This document shows, in pieces, positions 19,515 through 28,249 of a stretch of DNA of 64,000 nucleotides. How positions within the stretch are numbered: position 1 is the stretch's first letter; each line of letters starts with the position of its first letter. The stretch is from JAEUMD01 sp050250815 (GTDB lineage: Bacteria > Pseudomonadota > Alphaproteobacteria > Rhizobiales > Hyphomicrobiaceae), in assembly GCA_050250815.1 (NCBI GenBank), contig JBFWNY010000020.1, positions 1-64,000 of the forward strand, given 5' to 3'. The notes under the pieces are model-generated. The model was not told the origin of the DNA and ran no database searches. It saw nothing but the letters and a program-made list of their open reading frames with translations. The position numbers and the translations under genes were made by a program.

Positions 19515-20686
19515 ACGAGATCACGAGCGAGATAGCGACCTCCTCGCATGCTGTAAGCCTCGAGCCGCAGCCGGTCTGCGCACGGGCCCCCGTCGGTCTG
19601 CTCGCCGAGCTGACCCACCGCTGCCCGCTGCAGTGTCCCTACTGCTCCAACCCCGTCGAACTCGAACGGAGCAATGTCGAGCTGTCGACGGCCGATTGGC
19701 AGAACGTGATGCGGCAGGCGGCCGAGCTGGGCGTGCTGCAGATCCACCTGTCCGGTGGCGAGCCCACCGCCCGCAAGGACCTGGAAGAAATCGTCAAGAC
19801 CGCCGCCGAGGTCGGCCTCTACACCAACCTCATTACGGCGGGTGTGCTGCTGACACGTGATCGCCTCAAGGCCCTCGCAGACGCAGGTCTGGACCACGTC
19901 CAGCTGTCGATCCAGGACGTCGATGCCGGCAACGCCGACCGCATCGCCGCCTACAAGGGTGGCGCTGCCAAAAAGCACGAGGTTGCCGGCTGGGTGAAGG
20001 ACCTCGGCCTGCCGCTGACGCTCAATGCGCCCCTACACCGCCAGAACATCAAGAGCCTGCCGCGCATCATCGACTATGCCGTCGAGATCGGCGCGGGGCG
20101 GCTCGAGGTCGCGCACATCCAGTACTATGCATGGGCGCTGAAGAACCGCGCCGCGTTGATGCCGACTCGCGAGGATTTCATGGAGACGGTCGGCATAGTC
20201 GACGAGGCCAAGGGGCGCCTCAAAGGTATCCTCGTCATCGATTTCGTCGTGCCCGACTACTATGCGAAATACCCCAAGCCCTGCATGGGCGGCTGGGGCC
20301 GCGGCATCATGAACATCACGCCGTCGGGCCGCGTGCTGCCGTGTCATGCAGCTGAATCCCTCCCCAACTTGACTTTCGACAACGTGCGCGACCGCCCGCT
20401 CGCCGACATTTGGCTCAATGGCGAGGCATTCAACAAGTTCCGTGGAACCGATTGGATGAAGGAGCCCTGCCGCTCCTGCTCGCGCAAGGAGATCGACTAT
20501 GGCGGCTGCCGGTGTCAGGCCTTCGCGCTGACCGGTGATGCGACCAACACCGATCCCGCCTGCTCTCTGTCACCACTCCACAAGGAGTGGGCCAAGGTCG
20601 CCACTGTCGAGAGCCACGAGGCACCGCCCGCCTTCGTCTACAGGCGCATGGGCGGAGTGAAGACACCCGAGCCCGCCGCCGAATAA
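19511..20686 (+). CDS. pqqE: PqqA peptide cyclase PqqE (radical SAM)
   Basis: A radical SAM enzyme that joins the Glu and Tyr side chains of PqqA. The first iron-sulfur cluster motif is Cys38-x3-Cys42-x2-Cys45 (RCPLQCPYCSN). A SPASM region with extra cluster Cys residues is at the C-terminus (PCRSCSRKEIDYGGCRCQAF and DPACSLS). 391 residues, normal. Last gene of the pqqABCDE operon; the pqqB-pqqE junctions overlap. Confidence 0.97.
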   Translation: MNEITSEIATSSHAVSLEPQPVCARAPVGLLAELTHRCPLQCPYCSNPVELERSNVELSTADWQNVMRQAAELGVLQIHLSGGEPTARKDLEEIVKTAAEVGLYTNLITAGVLLTRDRLKALADAGLDHVQLSIQDVDAGNADRIAAYKGGAAKKHEVAGWVKDLGLPLTLNAPLHRQNIKSLPRIIDYAVEIGAGRLEVAHIQYYAWALKNRAALMPTREDFMETVGIVDEAKGRLKGILVIDFVVPDYYAKYPKPCMGGWGRGIMNITPSGRVLPCHAAESLPNLTFDNVRDRPLADIWLNGEAFNKFRGTDWMKEPCRSCSRKEIDYGGCRCQAFALTGDATNTDPACSLSPLHKEWAKVATVESHEAPPAFVYRRMGGVKTPEPAAE

Positions 20687-20922
20687 GCGAATACGGTAAA
20701 CGCTGCAGACGACGCGGCGCCGGCACCGCACCGCCAGCTCTTGGTATGCCTGGAGTTCACGCCTCGTTCATGGACGACGGCCCATAGATCGGCGCCGTGC
20801 GGCCGCAGTATCGCACCCCGTTTCTCCGCGCGACGGTACGACTGTTGCCACAACAGGGGGTTACGTCTATCCGTCTCGCGCGGTAGGTTATCGCATCCGC
20901 TTCCAAGGGAGGAATTCGAAGA

Positions 20923-21285
20923 ATGCGCAAGTTGGTCCTGGCGACGGCTCTCATTTTCGCTCTGCCGGCCGCGGCATCGGCCGCCGATGTCGCGAACGGC
21001 GAGTCGGTGTTCAAGAAGTGCAAGGCCTGCCACGCCGTTGACGGCAAGAACAAGGTCGGTCCGCACCTCGATGGCGTCGTCGGCCGCAAGGCTGGCACGG
21101 TCGAGGGCTTCAGCTACTCCGACCCCATGAAGAACTCGGGCAAGACCTGGGATGAGGCGACGCTTGATGGCTATCTTGCCAACCCCAAGGAGTTCATCCC
21201 GGGCAACAAGATGGTGTTCGTCGGAGTGAAGGACGAGGCGGACCGCAAGGACCTCATCGCCTATCTCGCTACGCTTAAGAAGTAA
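20923..21285 (+). CDS. Class I cytochrome c (c2-like)
   Basis: A 120-residue secreted cytochrome. A signal peptide (residues 1-20, KLVLATALIFALPAAASA) is followed by the haem site CKACH (Cys33, Cys36, His37) and GPHLDGVVGRKAGTVEGFSY; an NKMVF segment likely gives the axial Met. It resembles the small soluble c2/c552 electron carriers that move electrons between dehydrogenases or bc1 and the terminal oxidase. Position next to pqq genes may reflect use in methanol oxidation, but this is only context. A strong ribosome site (GGGAGGAATTC) precedes it. Confidence 0.93.
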   Translation: MRKLVLATALIFALPAAASAADVANGESVFKKCKACHAVDGKNKVGPHLDGVVGRKAGTVEGFSYSDPMKNSGKTWDEATLDGYLANPKEFIPGNKMVFVGVKDEADRKDLIAYLATLKK

Positions 21286-21311
21286 GCGCGACCGCGCGCT
21301 CTTGATTTGCA

Positions 21312-21345
21312 GCGGCGCCGGTCGAGACCGGCGCCGCTTGCTTTA
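21312..21345 (+). terminator. Intrinsic terminator after cytochrome c
   Basis: Inverted repeat GCGGCGCCGGTC and GACCGGCGCCGC with a two-base centre, followed by TTGCTTT. It lies 26 bases after the cytochrome stop and 20 bases beyond the end of convergent folK, so it may serve both strands, though only the plus side has a T-rich tail. Confidence 0.75.
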
Positions 21346-21364
21346 GGGCTGCTGGTTCGGGAAC

Positions 21365-21856
21365 TCAGTCCTCTTCGCTGTCGAATGGCTCGACTCCGGT
21401 GGTGTCGGCCTCAAGCAGCCAATCGCTGACGGGCTTTCCCGACAGGACGAGGTCGGGCGCAATGTCGGAAAGTGGCGCCAGCACGAACGCACGCTCGGTG
21501 ATGCGCGGATGCGGCAATACGAGCGTATCATCCTCGACTTGGCCATCCTTGTGCACCAGCACGTCGATGTCGATCGTACGCGGGCCCCACTTCTCCGAAC
21601 GTACGCGACCAAGTTTGCGCTCCGCGGCAAGGCAGCGCTCGAGCAACGCGTGCGGCTTCAATTGCGTGGCGACGCCCGCACAGGCATTGACGAACCAGGG
21701 CTGATCGGTTTTGCCCCACGGCGGCGTCTTGAAGTCGCGGGATCGCAACAGCACGCGGACATCGCCTGCCGCCTCGATCAGCCGGAGCGCTTCCGCGATG
21801 TTGCCGCGCTTGTCGCCAATGTTGGCGCCCAGCGCCAGGATCGCATCGAACTGCAT
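21365..21856 (-). CDS. folK: Hydroxymethyldihydropterin pyrophosphokinase
   Basis: Transfers pyrophosphate from ATP to 6-hydroxymethyl-7,8-dihydropterin, the step before pterin-aminobenzoate condensation. 163 residues with LALGANIGDKRGNIAEALRL at the N-terminus and the HPPK signature GPRTIDIDVLVHKD followed by LPHPRITERAFVLAPLSDIA. It sits next to a pterin carbinolamine dehydratase and opposite the H4MPT genes, not beside a folate folP, so it may feed H4MPT synthesis as well as folate; that is inference. Confidence 0.94.
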   Translation of the reverse strand: MQFDAILALGANIGDKRGNIAEALRLIEAAGDVRVLLRSRDFKTPPWGKTDQPWFVNACAGVATQLKPHALLERCLAAERKLGRVRSEKWGPRTIDIDVLVHKDGQVEDDTLVLPHPRITERAFVLAPLSDIAPDLVLSGKPVSDWLLEADTTGVEPFDSEED

Positions 21857-21904
21857 CTCAATCCCGCCGACGGACGCGATATCCGCAAAGAGAACCCGCG
21901 CCTA

Positions 21905-22282
21905 TTAATCGTACTTAATGTAGGCGAAGCGAGGGTCCTCGCCGGGCGTGCCTTCGAGGCCCTTGCCCTCCTTCCCCGGCTGCCACTGCACGACATCCTC
22001 GATCTTGGCGGCGAGTGCGAGATCCTTGTCGGTGATGCCCTTGGCCGAATGAGTGACGAGGCGAACCTCGACCCACGCATACGAGGCGGTAATATCGGGA
22101 TGGTGCCATGCGGCCTCCGCCAGATGGCCGACCGTATTGACCACCATCAGCGTGCCTTTCCAGCTATTCGTCTTGTAGGTGCGCCGTATCCATCCGTCCT
22201 CGAGCCGCCATTTGGGCAGATGCGCCGCAAGCCAGGCCTTGACTTCGGCCTCTGCCATCGGCTTTTCCCGTTCCTTGACCAT
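21905..22282 (-). CDS. 4a-hydroxytetrahydrobiopterin dehydratase (PCD/DCoH)
   Basis: A 125-residue pterin-4a-carbinolamine dehydratase. The active-site pattern is present: His60-His61-Pro62 (AWHHPDITASYAWVEVRL) and His78 (THSAKGITDKD). The ATG at 22282 follows GGGAGGATAGC, which decides the start over a much longer frame. The textbook role is regenerating the pterin cofactor of aromatic hydroxylases. No such hydroxylase is in the window; placement between folK and the H4MPT genes hints at a role in pterin handling for C1 metabolism. Confidence 0.9.
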   Translation of the reverse strand: MVKEREKPMAEAEVKAWLAAHLPKWRLEDGWIRRTYKTNSWKGTLMVVNTVGHLAEAAWHHPDITASYAWVEVRLVTHSAKGITDKDLALAAKIEDVVQWQPGKEGKGLEGTPGEDPRFAYIKYD

Positions 22283-22393
22283 GCTATCCTCCCTTGCGGC
22301 CGTTGCCCGGTGTAGCACCCAACCACGCCAGCATGCCACCGCCCCGGCGCCTCGTCCGCCAGCCTGGCCCGACTTCCGAAGGATCCACCCGAC

Positions 22394-23383
22394 ATGCGCC
22401 AGGAGACAGAGCATCAGGCCGTCCGCGTTGCCGCGCCGGCCCGACTGCATCTTGGCTTCGTTGATCTCAATGGGGAGCGCGGCCGCAAGTTCGGCAGCAT
22501 TGGGCTGGCGCTCGATGCGCCAGCAACCGTCGTCACGGCACGGCGGGCACGGTCCGATCGCTTCAGCGGCGTCGAGGCAGCGCGCACGCGCACCACGCTG
22601 GAGCGCCTGCGCGGGCCGCTCGGACTATCCGGCAGCTACGACATCGCCGTGGAACGCGCGATACCCGCGCACGCGGGGCTCGGCTCGGGCACACAAATCG
22701 CACTGGCGGTTGCCGGAGCCACCCTTGCGCTTGACGGCCGCACGATGTCGGCAGAGGACATCGCGCGCTTTACCGACCGCGGGCGCCGCTCGGCGATCGG
22801 CATCGCCGCCTTCACCGACGGAGGCTTCATCGTCGATGGCGGCCGCGGCCGCCTTGACCGGCCGCCGCCGGTGCTTATCCGCGCTCCATTTCCCGAGGAG
22901 TGGCGCGTGCTTCTCATCCTCGATGCGCAGGCAACGGGCGTACACGGCGACCGCGAGACTGAAGCCTTCGCGACGCTGCCCTCGATGCTGATCGTGACAG
23001 CCGAGCACCTGTCGCACCTGGTTCTCATGCAGGCGGCTCCGGCGTTGGTCGAGCACGACATTGTGGCATTCGGCGCCGCCATCGGTGAGATCCAGCGGCT
23101 CGTTGGTTCGCACTTTTCCGCCGCGCAGGGCGGCAGCGCGTGGTCGAGCCCGCGCGTCGGTGCATTGGCGCGCCGGCTGGCCGCGGCGGGCGCCCACGGT
23201 ATCGGACAGAGTTCGTGGGGACCAACGGGCTTCGCGTTCGCTCCAACGCAATCGGACGCGCTGAACCTCTATCAATCTTTCGTCGAAGACGCTAAAGCGC
23301 AGGGGCTGGAGCTGATGATCGCATCCGGCCGCAACTCCGGCGCGCACATCGAGGCCGTGACACCCGCCCACCCGGGCCAATAA
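22394..23383 (+). CDS. Beta-ribofuranosylaminobenzene 5'-phosphate synthase
   Basis: The first committed enzyme of H4MPT synthesis: joins 4-hydroxybenzoate or 4-aminobenzoate with PRPP to give beta-RFA-P with loss of CO2 and PPi. 329 residues of the GHMP-kinase-like fold, with VAAPARLHLGFVDLNGE at the N-terminus and a glycine-rich AIPAHAGLGSGTQIALAVAG loop. It ends with a QSSWGPTGFAF segment typical of the family. First of a compact plus-strand run ending before fae; eleven bases separate it from mtdB. Confidence 0.93.
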   Translation: MRQETEHQAVRVAAPARLHLGFVDLNGERGRKFGSIGLALDAPATVVTARRARSDRFSGVEAARTRTTLERLRGPLGLSGSYDIAVERAIPAHAGLGSGTQIALAVAGATLALDGRTMSAEDIARFTDRGRRSAIGIAAFTDGGFIVDGGRGRLDRPPPVLIRAPFPEEWRVLLILDAQATGVHGDRETEAFATLPSMLIVTAEHLSHLVLMQAAPALVEHDIVAFGAAIGEIQRLVGSHFSAAQGGSAWSSPRVGALARRLAAAGAHGIGQSSWGPTGFAFAPTQSDALNLYQSFVEDAKAQGLELMIASGRNSGAHIEAVTPAHPGQ

Positions 23384-23394
23384 GGAGTCAACGA

Positions 23395-24294
23395 ATGTCC
23401 GAGAAAGGCACCCCCATCCTGCACATGCTCGATCCCAGCGAGCACGTCAGCCCGTTCGACGTGAACATGGCAGCCGACGCCGGCTTCAAGGTCATCATTC
23501 CCTATACCCACGTCGAGCTGACGAAGGTCACCGCTCTGGTGCAGGACGCGATCTTCTCGCGCCCACCCCACTACGGGCCGCAGACGGGTGTGTTCTTCGG
23601 CGGCAAGGACGCGATCCTCGCTCTCGACATGATGAAGGCGGCGCGCGAGGCGATGGTGCCGCCGTTCGAGATTTCCACGTTCGCCGACCCCGCTGGCTCG
23701 TTCACGACGGCGGCGGCGATGGTGGCCTGCGTCGAGAAGGTGCTGAAGGACAAATTCAACCGCAGCTGGAAAGGCGTGAAGGTCGCCGTATTCGGCGCTA
23801 CCGGCGTCGTCGGCTTCGCCTCCTCGATCATCGCAGCGCTCGAGGGCGCCGATGTCCGCCTCGTCGCCCATCGTGGCGTCGATCGCGTCGTCAAGTCCGC
23901 CGCCGTCTCGAAGGAGCGCTTCGGCGTCGATCTGGAAGCGGTGGCCGGCGAGACCGCCGATCAGAAGCGCGACATCATCGCCGATGCCGAAGTGATCTTC
24001 GCGGCGGCCGCGGCGGGCGTTCAGGTCGTCTCCAAGGAGCACAAGGAGCTGGCGAAGAACCTGCTCGTCATCGCCGACGTCAACGCCGTGCCGCCGCCCG
24101 GCGTCGAAGGCATGGACCTGTTCATGAAGGGCGAGCCGCTGCCCGGCTGCAGTGCACTCGGCGTCGGTCCTCTCGCCATCGGCGACGTCAAGTACAAGAC
24201 CGAAAGCGGTCTCTTCAAGCAGATGATCGCGTCCGACAAGGCGGTACACTTCGACTTCCGCGATGCGTTCGCCCTCGCCCGTACCTTCGTCTGA
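23395..24294 (+). CDS. mtdB: NAD(P)-dependent methylene-H4MPT dehydrogenase
   Basis: Oxidises methylene-H4MPT to methenyl-H4MPT, using NAD+ or NADP+, in cytoplasmic formaldehyde oxidation. 299 residues. The nucleotide-binding fold is seen as VAVFGATGVVGFASSIIAAL; the N-terminus has ILHMLDPSEHVSPFDVNMAADAG, typical of MtdA/MtdB proteins. No mtdA, fch or ftfL is nearby and the neighbours are H4MPT genes, so MtdB is preferred. An AAGGAG ribosome site overlaps the stop of the gene before. Confidence 0.95.
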   Translation: MSEKGTPILHMLDPSEHVSPFDVNMAADAGFKVIIPYTHVELTKVTALVQDAIFSRPPHYGPQTGVFFGGKDAILALDMMKAAREAMVPPFEISTFADPAGSFTTAAAMVACVEKVLKDKFNRSWKGVKVAVFGATGVVGFASSIIAALEGADVRLVAHRGVDRVVKSAAVSKERFGVDLEAVAGETADQKRDIIADAEVIFAAAAAGVQVVSKEHKELAKNLLVIADVNAVPPPGVEGMDLFMKGEPLPGCSALGVGPLAIGDVKYKTESGLFKQMIASDKAVHFDFRDAFALARTFV

Positions 24295-24311
24295 TACGGG
24301 ACCGGACTGAG

Positions 24312-25463
24312 GTGGACGCGCCGTCCATCCTGATCGCGGGCTTCTCGGGACGCGCGCTCGCCCAGTCGGCGCGCCGCGCGGGATACCTGCCCCTCGTCGC
24401 CGACGCGTTCGGCGACGAGGACACACGGGCGCTTGCACTCGCGTCCGAGGTGGTTCCAGGAGCGCTTCAGCGTGGCTTCCGTAGCAAGCCGTTGCTCGGC
24501 GCTCTTTCACGCCTCGCCGCACGCGCTCCCACTCCGCCCATCGGGCTCGTCCTGGGAACCGGATTCGAGGACCGGCCAGCACTCATCGCCGAGCTTACCC
24601 GCACGTTCACCCTGATCGGCTGCGCGGCAGAGGCCGTCGCGGCCGCAAAGGACCCGACGAGGCTGTTCGCTGTTGCGCGCGACCTGGGTATTCCCCACCC
24701 GGCCACAGACGTGACGCCGCCGGACAGCGGTAGAGGCTGGATTTCGAAGCGCGTCGGCGGCACCGGAGGCACACACATCGCCCGCTGCCGCGCGACGGTC
24801 GCGCCGCGCGCCGGACGCTATTTCCAGCGCGAGGAGACCGGAGAGCCGCTGTCGATGCTTGGCGTCGTCGGGCGCACCTCGGCATTTGCATTCACGCGTA
24901 GCTGGCTGGCGCCCATGCCCCGCCGCCCGTTCCGCTTTGGCGGTATCGCCGGTTCCGTCGACGTCGAGCCCGACATCGAGGCCCGCCTTATCGAAACGGG
25001 ACTCGATCTCACCCGCGCGCTCGGGCTCGTCGGCCTCGTGTCGTTCGACTTCCTCGTCACGGACGAGGGACCGCTTCTGATCGAGATCAATCCGCGTCCG
25101 TCCGCGTCCCTGGATGTGCTCGACGACGAGTCCGGCACGTTGTTCTCCGCCCACCTGGCAGCGTTCGAAACGGGCGATCCGGCAGGCGTGCTAGCGCAAC
25201 GCTGGCAGCCGCGGCCACGCGCGATCGCCTATCTTTACGCGGATGACGGTGCTGTGACGGCGCCAGCAGCGGCCTGGTCCGAATGGACCTCGGACCGGCC
25301 GCGGGCAGGGACGGTCATCCCACTGCACGCACCCGCACTGACCGTTCATGCCGCCGCTGCGACGCCGGATACTGCGGCGGCCGAAGCGGTCCATCGCTTG
25401 GGCGCAGCAAAAGCCGTGCTATACGGTCAGGAAAAAAGCCTCGGGAAGGAAACGCCGCGATGA
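24312..25463 (+). CDS. ATP-grasp ligase of the H4MPT island
   Basis: A 383-residue ATP-grasp protein (COG2232-like). Features: an N-terminal Rossmann-like domain (SILIAGFSGRALAQSARRAG), a lysine-bearing GRGWISKRVGGTGGTHI grasp segment, and the metal-binding end EGPLLIEINPRPSASLDVL. ATP-grasp enzymes join a carboxylate to an amine or thiol through an acylphosphate. Relatives are found in the C1 clusters of methylotrophs, where they are needed for H4MPT-linked growth. Substrate unproven; addition of a tail to H4MPT or methylofuran is a reasonable guess. GTG start; stop overlaps the mch start. Confidence 0.8.
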   Translation: MDAPSILIAGFSGRALAQSARRAGYLPLVADAFGDEDTRALALASEVVPGALQRGFRSKPLLGALSRLAARAPTPPIGLVLGTGFEDRPALIAELTRTFTLIGCAAEAVAAAKDPTRLFAVARDLGIPHPATDVTPPDSGRGWISKRVGGTGGTHIARCRATVAPRAGRYFQREETGEPLSMLGVVGRTSAFAFTRSWLAPMPRRPFRFGGIAGSVDVEPDIEARLIETGLDLTRALGLVGLVSFDFLVTDEGPLLIEINPRPSASLDVLDDESGTLFSAHLAAFETGDPAGVLAQRWQPRPRAIAYLYADDGAVTAPAAAWSEWTSDRPRAGTVIPLHAPALTVHAAAATPDTAAAEAVHRLGAAKAVLYGQEKSLGKETPR

Positions 25464-26431
25464 AAATGAACGGTTTCGACACCGTCAGCGTCTCTGCGCG
25501 CGCACAGCGCATCGTCGACAAGCTCATTGAGGACGCCGCAGCGCTGCGCTGCGTCGTCAGCACCGGCGAAGCTGGTGAGCGCCGCATCGATTGCGGCGCG
25601 GCCACGCGCGGCGGCCTGGAGGCCGGCCGGCGCCTCGGCGAAATCTGCATGGGGGGCCTGGGCACCGTCACACTCGCAAACCGCTCGGGTCTTGAGCGCT
25701 GGCCACTCGCCGTCATGGTGCATTCCACCAATCCCGTCGTAGCGTGCCTTGGCAGCCAGTATGCTGGCTGGACCATCACCGACGAGGCAACCGGCTTCTT
25801 CGCGCTCGGCTCGGGCCCCGCGCGTGCGATGTCGCGGGTCGAGAAGCTCTATGAGGAGCTCGGCTATGCGGACACCGGAGATCGCACGGCGCTGGTCATC
25901 GAGGGTGACAACGCGCCTCCTGCCGCCGTCGCGAGCAGCGTGGCGAAAGCATGCGGAATCCCTGCCACCGGCCTCACCATTCTCTACGCCCCTACGGGCA
26001 GCCTTGCCGGCGGCGTGCAGATCGCTGCGCGCGTGCTGGAAGTGGCCTTGCACAAGGCCCACGAGTTGCACTTCCCGCTCGAGAACATCGTCGACGGCTA
26101 TGGCTCAGCACCGATCGCTCCACCGATCCCCGATTTCATCAAAGCCATGGGCCGCACCAACGATGCAATCATCTACGGCGGTCGCATCCAGCTGTTCGTG
26201 ACGGGCGAGGACGATGCAGCCCGTGCGCTGGCCGAGCGTCTGCCCAGCCGCTCCTCGTCCGCCTACGGGCAGCCCTTCGCCGAGATCTTTGCGGCGGTGA
26301 ATGGCGACTTCTACAAGATCGACCCGATGCTGTTCTCGCCTGCGCTGGTCACCGTGTCGAACCTCGACACCGGCAACTCCTTCAGTGCCGGCGCGCTGGC
26401 GCCCGAGATCGTCGATGCGAGCTTCCGCTGA
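25460..26431 (+). CDS. mch: Methenyltetrahydromethanopterin cyclohydrolase
   Basis: Interconverts methenyl-H4MPT and N5-formyl-H4MPT in the cytoplasm. 323 residues with family signatures ETCMGGLG-like EICMGGLGTVTLA, STNPVVACLGSQYAGW, and LYAPTGSLAGGVQIAARVLE. The start overlaps the stop of the ATP-grasp gene (ATGA) and AGGAAA precedes it. Its last 17 bases overlap the start of the second ATP-grasp gene. Confidence 0.96.
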   Translation: MKMNGFDTVSVSARAQRIVDKLIEDAAALRCVVSTGEAGERRIDCGAATRGGLEAGRRLGEICMGGLGTVTLANRSGLERWPLAVMVHSTNPVVACLGSQYAGWTITDEATGFFALGSGPARAMSRVEKLYEELGYADTGDRTALVIEGDNAPPAAVASSVAKACGIPATGLTILYAPTGSLAGGVQIAARVLEVALHKAHELHFPLENIVDGYGSAPIAPPIPDFIKAMGRTNDAIIYGGRIQLFVTGEDDAARALAERLPSRSSSAYGQPFAEIFAAVNGDFYKIDPMLFSPALVTVSNLDTGNSFSAGALAPEIVDASFR

Positions 26432-27365
26432 CGCCGCCGGTGCCGGCGGCTGCGCACGGCCGCTGTCGATCGTCCTGTTCGTCGAGGACGGCGGTGGCGA
26501 CTGGCACGCGCGCCAGCTCGCCGCGGCTATGACAGCACGGGGTGCCCGCGTCGTTACGACGACGCTCAAAGCCTGCGCGTTCGATACCCGGTTGCCGTCG
26601 GGGATCGACATCCCCGGCTTTGGCGGAGCACTGCCCGATGGCGCCTTCGTGCGATCGGTGTCCACTGGCACGCTGGAGCAGATCACGCTTCGGCTGGGTC
26701 TGCTCCACGCGCTGAGCCACAGCGGTGTGCGCGTTTGGAATACCGCCCGCACCATCGAGCGGTGCGTGGACAAATCGACCGCCACCTTTCTGTTTCAGCA
26801 CGCGGGGCTTCCGGTGCCAGAGACGATGGCGGCCGAGGGTGCCGACCGGGCCGCGCGATTTCTCGCAACCGTCGGCGAGATCGTAGTCAAGCCGCTGTTC
26901 GGCAGCCAGGGGAATGGCATTCGCCGTGCCGCCAATTCGCAGGAGCTGCCCGCGCCCGACGACGTGGGCGAGGTCTACTACGCGCAGCGCTACCTGGAGC
27001 CACAGTCGGAAAGCGGCTTCAGGGATTGGCGCGTGCTCGTGTCCAAAGCGCGCGTCGTGGCCGCGATGGCGCGCGTGGGCGACACGTGGATCACCAATAT
27101 CCATCAGGGTGCCCGCGCAGAGCCGGTCGGGGCTGGCTTGTCGCGGGATCTCAGCAATCTGGCGCTGCGGGCCGTGGAGGCGCTCGGAGCCGACTACGCC
27201 GGCGTCGACCTCATCCGCGGCAGCGACGGCACGCTCCGTGTCCTGGAGATCAACTCGAACCCGGCCTGGAAAGGTCTACAGGGTGTGACAGACGCCAACA
27301 TCGCCGAGACGCTGGCCGAGGACTTCCTCGACGCCGTCCGCCTGAGTGACTTGTGCGAGCAATGA
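26415..27365 (+). CDS. RimK-like ATP-grasp ligase (MptN-related)
   Basis: A 316-residue ATP-grasp protein of the RimK/MptN type, which ligates glutamate or similar amino acids. Visible parts are VDKSTATFLFQHAGLPVPET, the nucleotide loop EIVVKPLFGSQGNGIRR, and the metal-binding end GTLRVLEINSNPAWKGLQG. In archaea MptN adds alpha-linked glutamate to H4MPT; in methylotrophs a like enzyme may build glutamate tails on H4MPT or methylofuran. The start inside mch and stop overlapping the next gene indicate tight coupling. Confidence 0.83.
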   Translation: MRASADAAGAGGCARPLSIVLFVEDGGGDWHARQLAAAMTARGARVVTTTLKACAFDTRLPSGIDIPGFGGALPDGAFVRSVSTGTLEQITLRLGLLHALSHSGVRVWNTARTIERCVDKSTATFLFQHAGLPVPETMAAEGADRAARFLATVGEIVVKPLFGSQGNGIRRAANSQELPAPDDVGEVYYAQRYLEPQSESGFRDWRVLVSKARVVAAMARVGDTWITNIHQGARAEPVGAGLSRDLSNLALRAVEALGADYAGVDLIRGSDGTLRVLEINSNPAWKGLQGVTDANIAETLAEDFLDAVRLSDLCEQ

Positions 27366-28249
27366 GCGCGTCGTCCCCGCCGCCTGCGACGGAGGCGATC
27401 GCCGCGGCGTTCCTTGAAGCGTGCCGCGATGAGCTCTCCGCGCTGAAGCCTGGCAACGTGCATATCCATGCCGCCGGCCACGACATGGACTGGCAGCTCT
27501 TCGAAGCAGCAGCCAAGGCGGCTGAGCCATTCGTCGCCGCTCCCGGCCTGGGCGTCGGCGAGCGAATCCGTTCCGCTGTGGCGGCCAGCATGACCACGGC
27601 AGGCTGCAACACGAACCTTGGCATTCTCCTGCTCTGCGTTCCCCTGGCCGAGGCGGGCCTGCGCCTGGCCGCGTCGAGGACGTCCGCCGACGCCGTCCGC
27701 CTGAGAGCCGCCCTCCGAGGCGCTCTCGACGACCTCAACCAGGCCGACGCGGTAGCGGTCTACGAGGCAATCCGGCTCGCCAACCCAGGCGGACTGGGCC
27801 GCGATGAGGAAGCCGACGTGGCGGACGCTCCATCTCTCGGGCTGGTCGCCGCTATGCGCATCGCGGCAGGCCGTGACCGGATCGCACGCGCATACACGGA
27901 CGGATTTGCCGACGTGTTCGCGGACCACCTGCCCGTTTGGCGCGAGTTCGCGCGCGAGGCGGGACAGGGCGGGCGTCATCTCGCCGTCACAAGTTTGCAC
28001 ATGTCGATCCTGGCGCGCTTTCCCGACAGTCACATCGTGCGAAAACACGGGGCGATGGTGGCCGAGCGGGTGCGCGATATGGCGGCGCACACATTGGCGG
28101 CCGGACGGCCGCTGGTGGAAGCAACCGATATGGCAAAACTGTTCGAACTCGACCACGCCCTGAAATCCGAGCGCCTAAACCCGGGTACGACCGCCGACTT
28201 TGTCGTGGCAACCCTGTTTGCCGACCGCCTTGCCGCCGGCCGACTTTAA
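27362..28249 (+). CDS. CitG-like triphosphoribosyl-dephospho-CoA synthase family protein
   Basis: A 295-residue protein of the CitG/MdcB fold, which in citrate and malonate lyase systems makes 2'-(5''-triphosphoribosyl)-dephospho-CoA from ATP. Features are LKPGNVHIHAAGHDMDWQLF, the TTAGCNTNLGILLLCVPLAEA core and NPGGLGRDEEADV. No citrate or malonate lyase genes are present. Orthologues are a fixed part of methylotroph H4MPT clusters. A ribosyl-type transfer in H4MPT assembly is an appealing guess. ATG at 27362 overlaps the previous stop by four bases. Confidence 0.85.
   Translation: MSASSPPPATEAIAAAFLEACRDELSALKPGNVHIHAAGHDMDWQLFEAAAKAAEPFVAAPGLGVGERIRSAVAASMTTAGCNTNLGILLLCVPLAEAGLRLAASRTSADAVRLRAALRGALDDLNQADAVAVYEAIRLANPGGLGRDEEADVADAPSLGLVAAMRIAAGRDRIARAYTDGFADVFADHLPVWREFAREAGQGGRHLAVTSLHMSILARFPDSHIVRKHGAMVAERVRDMAAHTLAAGRPLVEATDMAKLFELDHALKSERLNPGTTADFVVATLFADRLAAGRL

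Noticed and set aside
23272..24582. A 436-codon minus-strand frame over beta-RFAP synthase and mtdB
   Set aside because: It covers two well-recognised genes and its translation is Arg-rich without any domain pattern.
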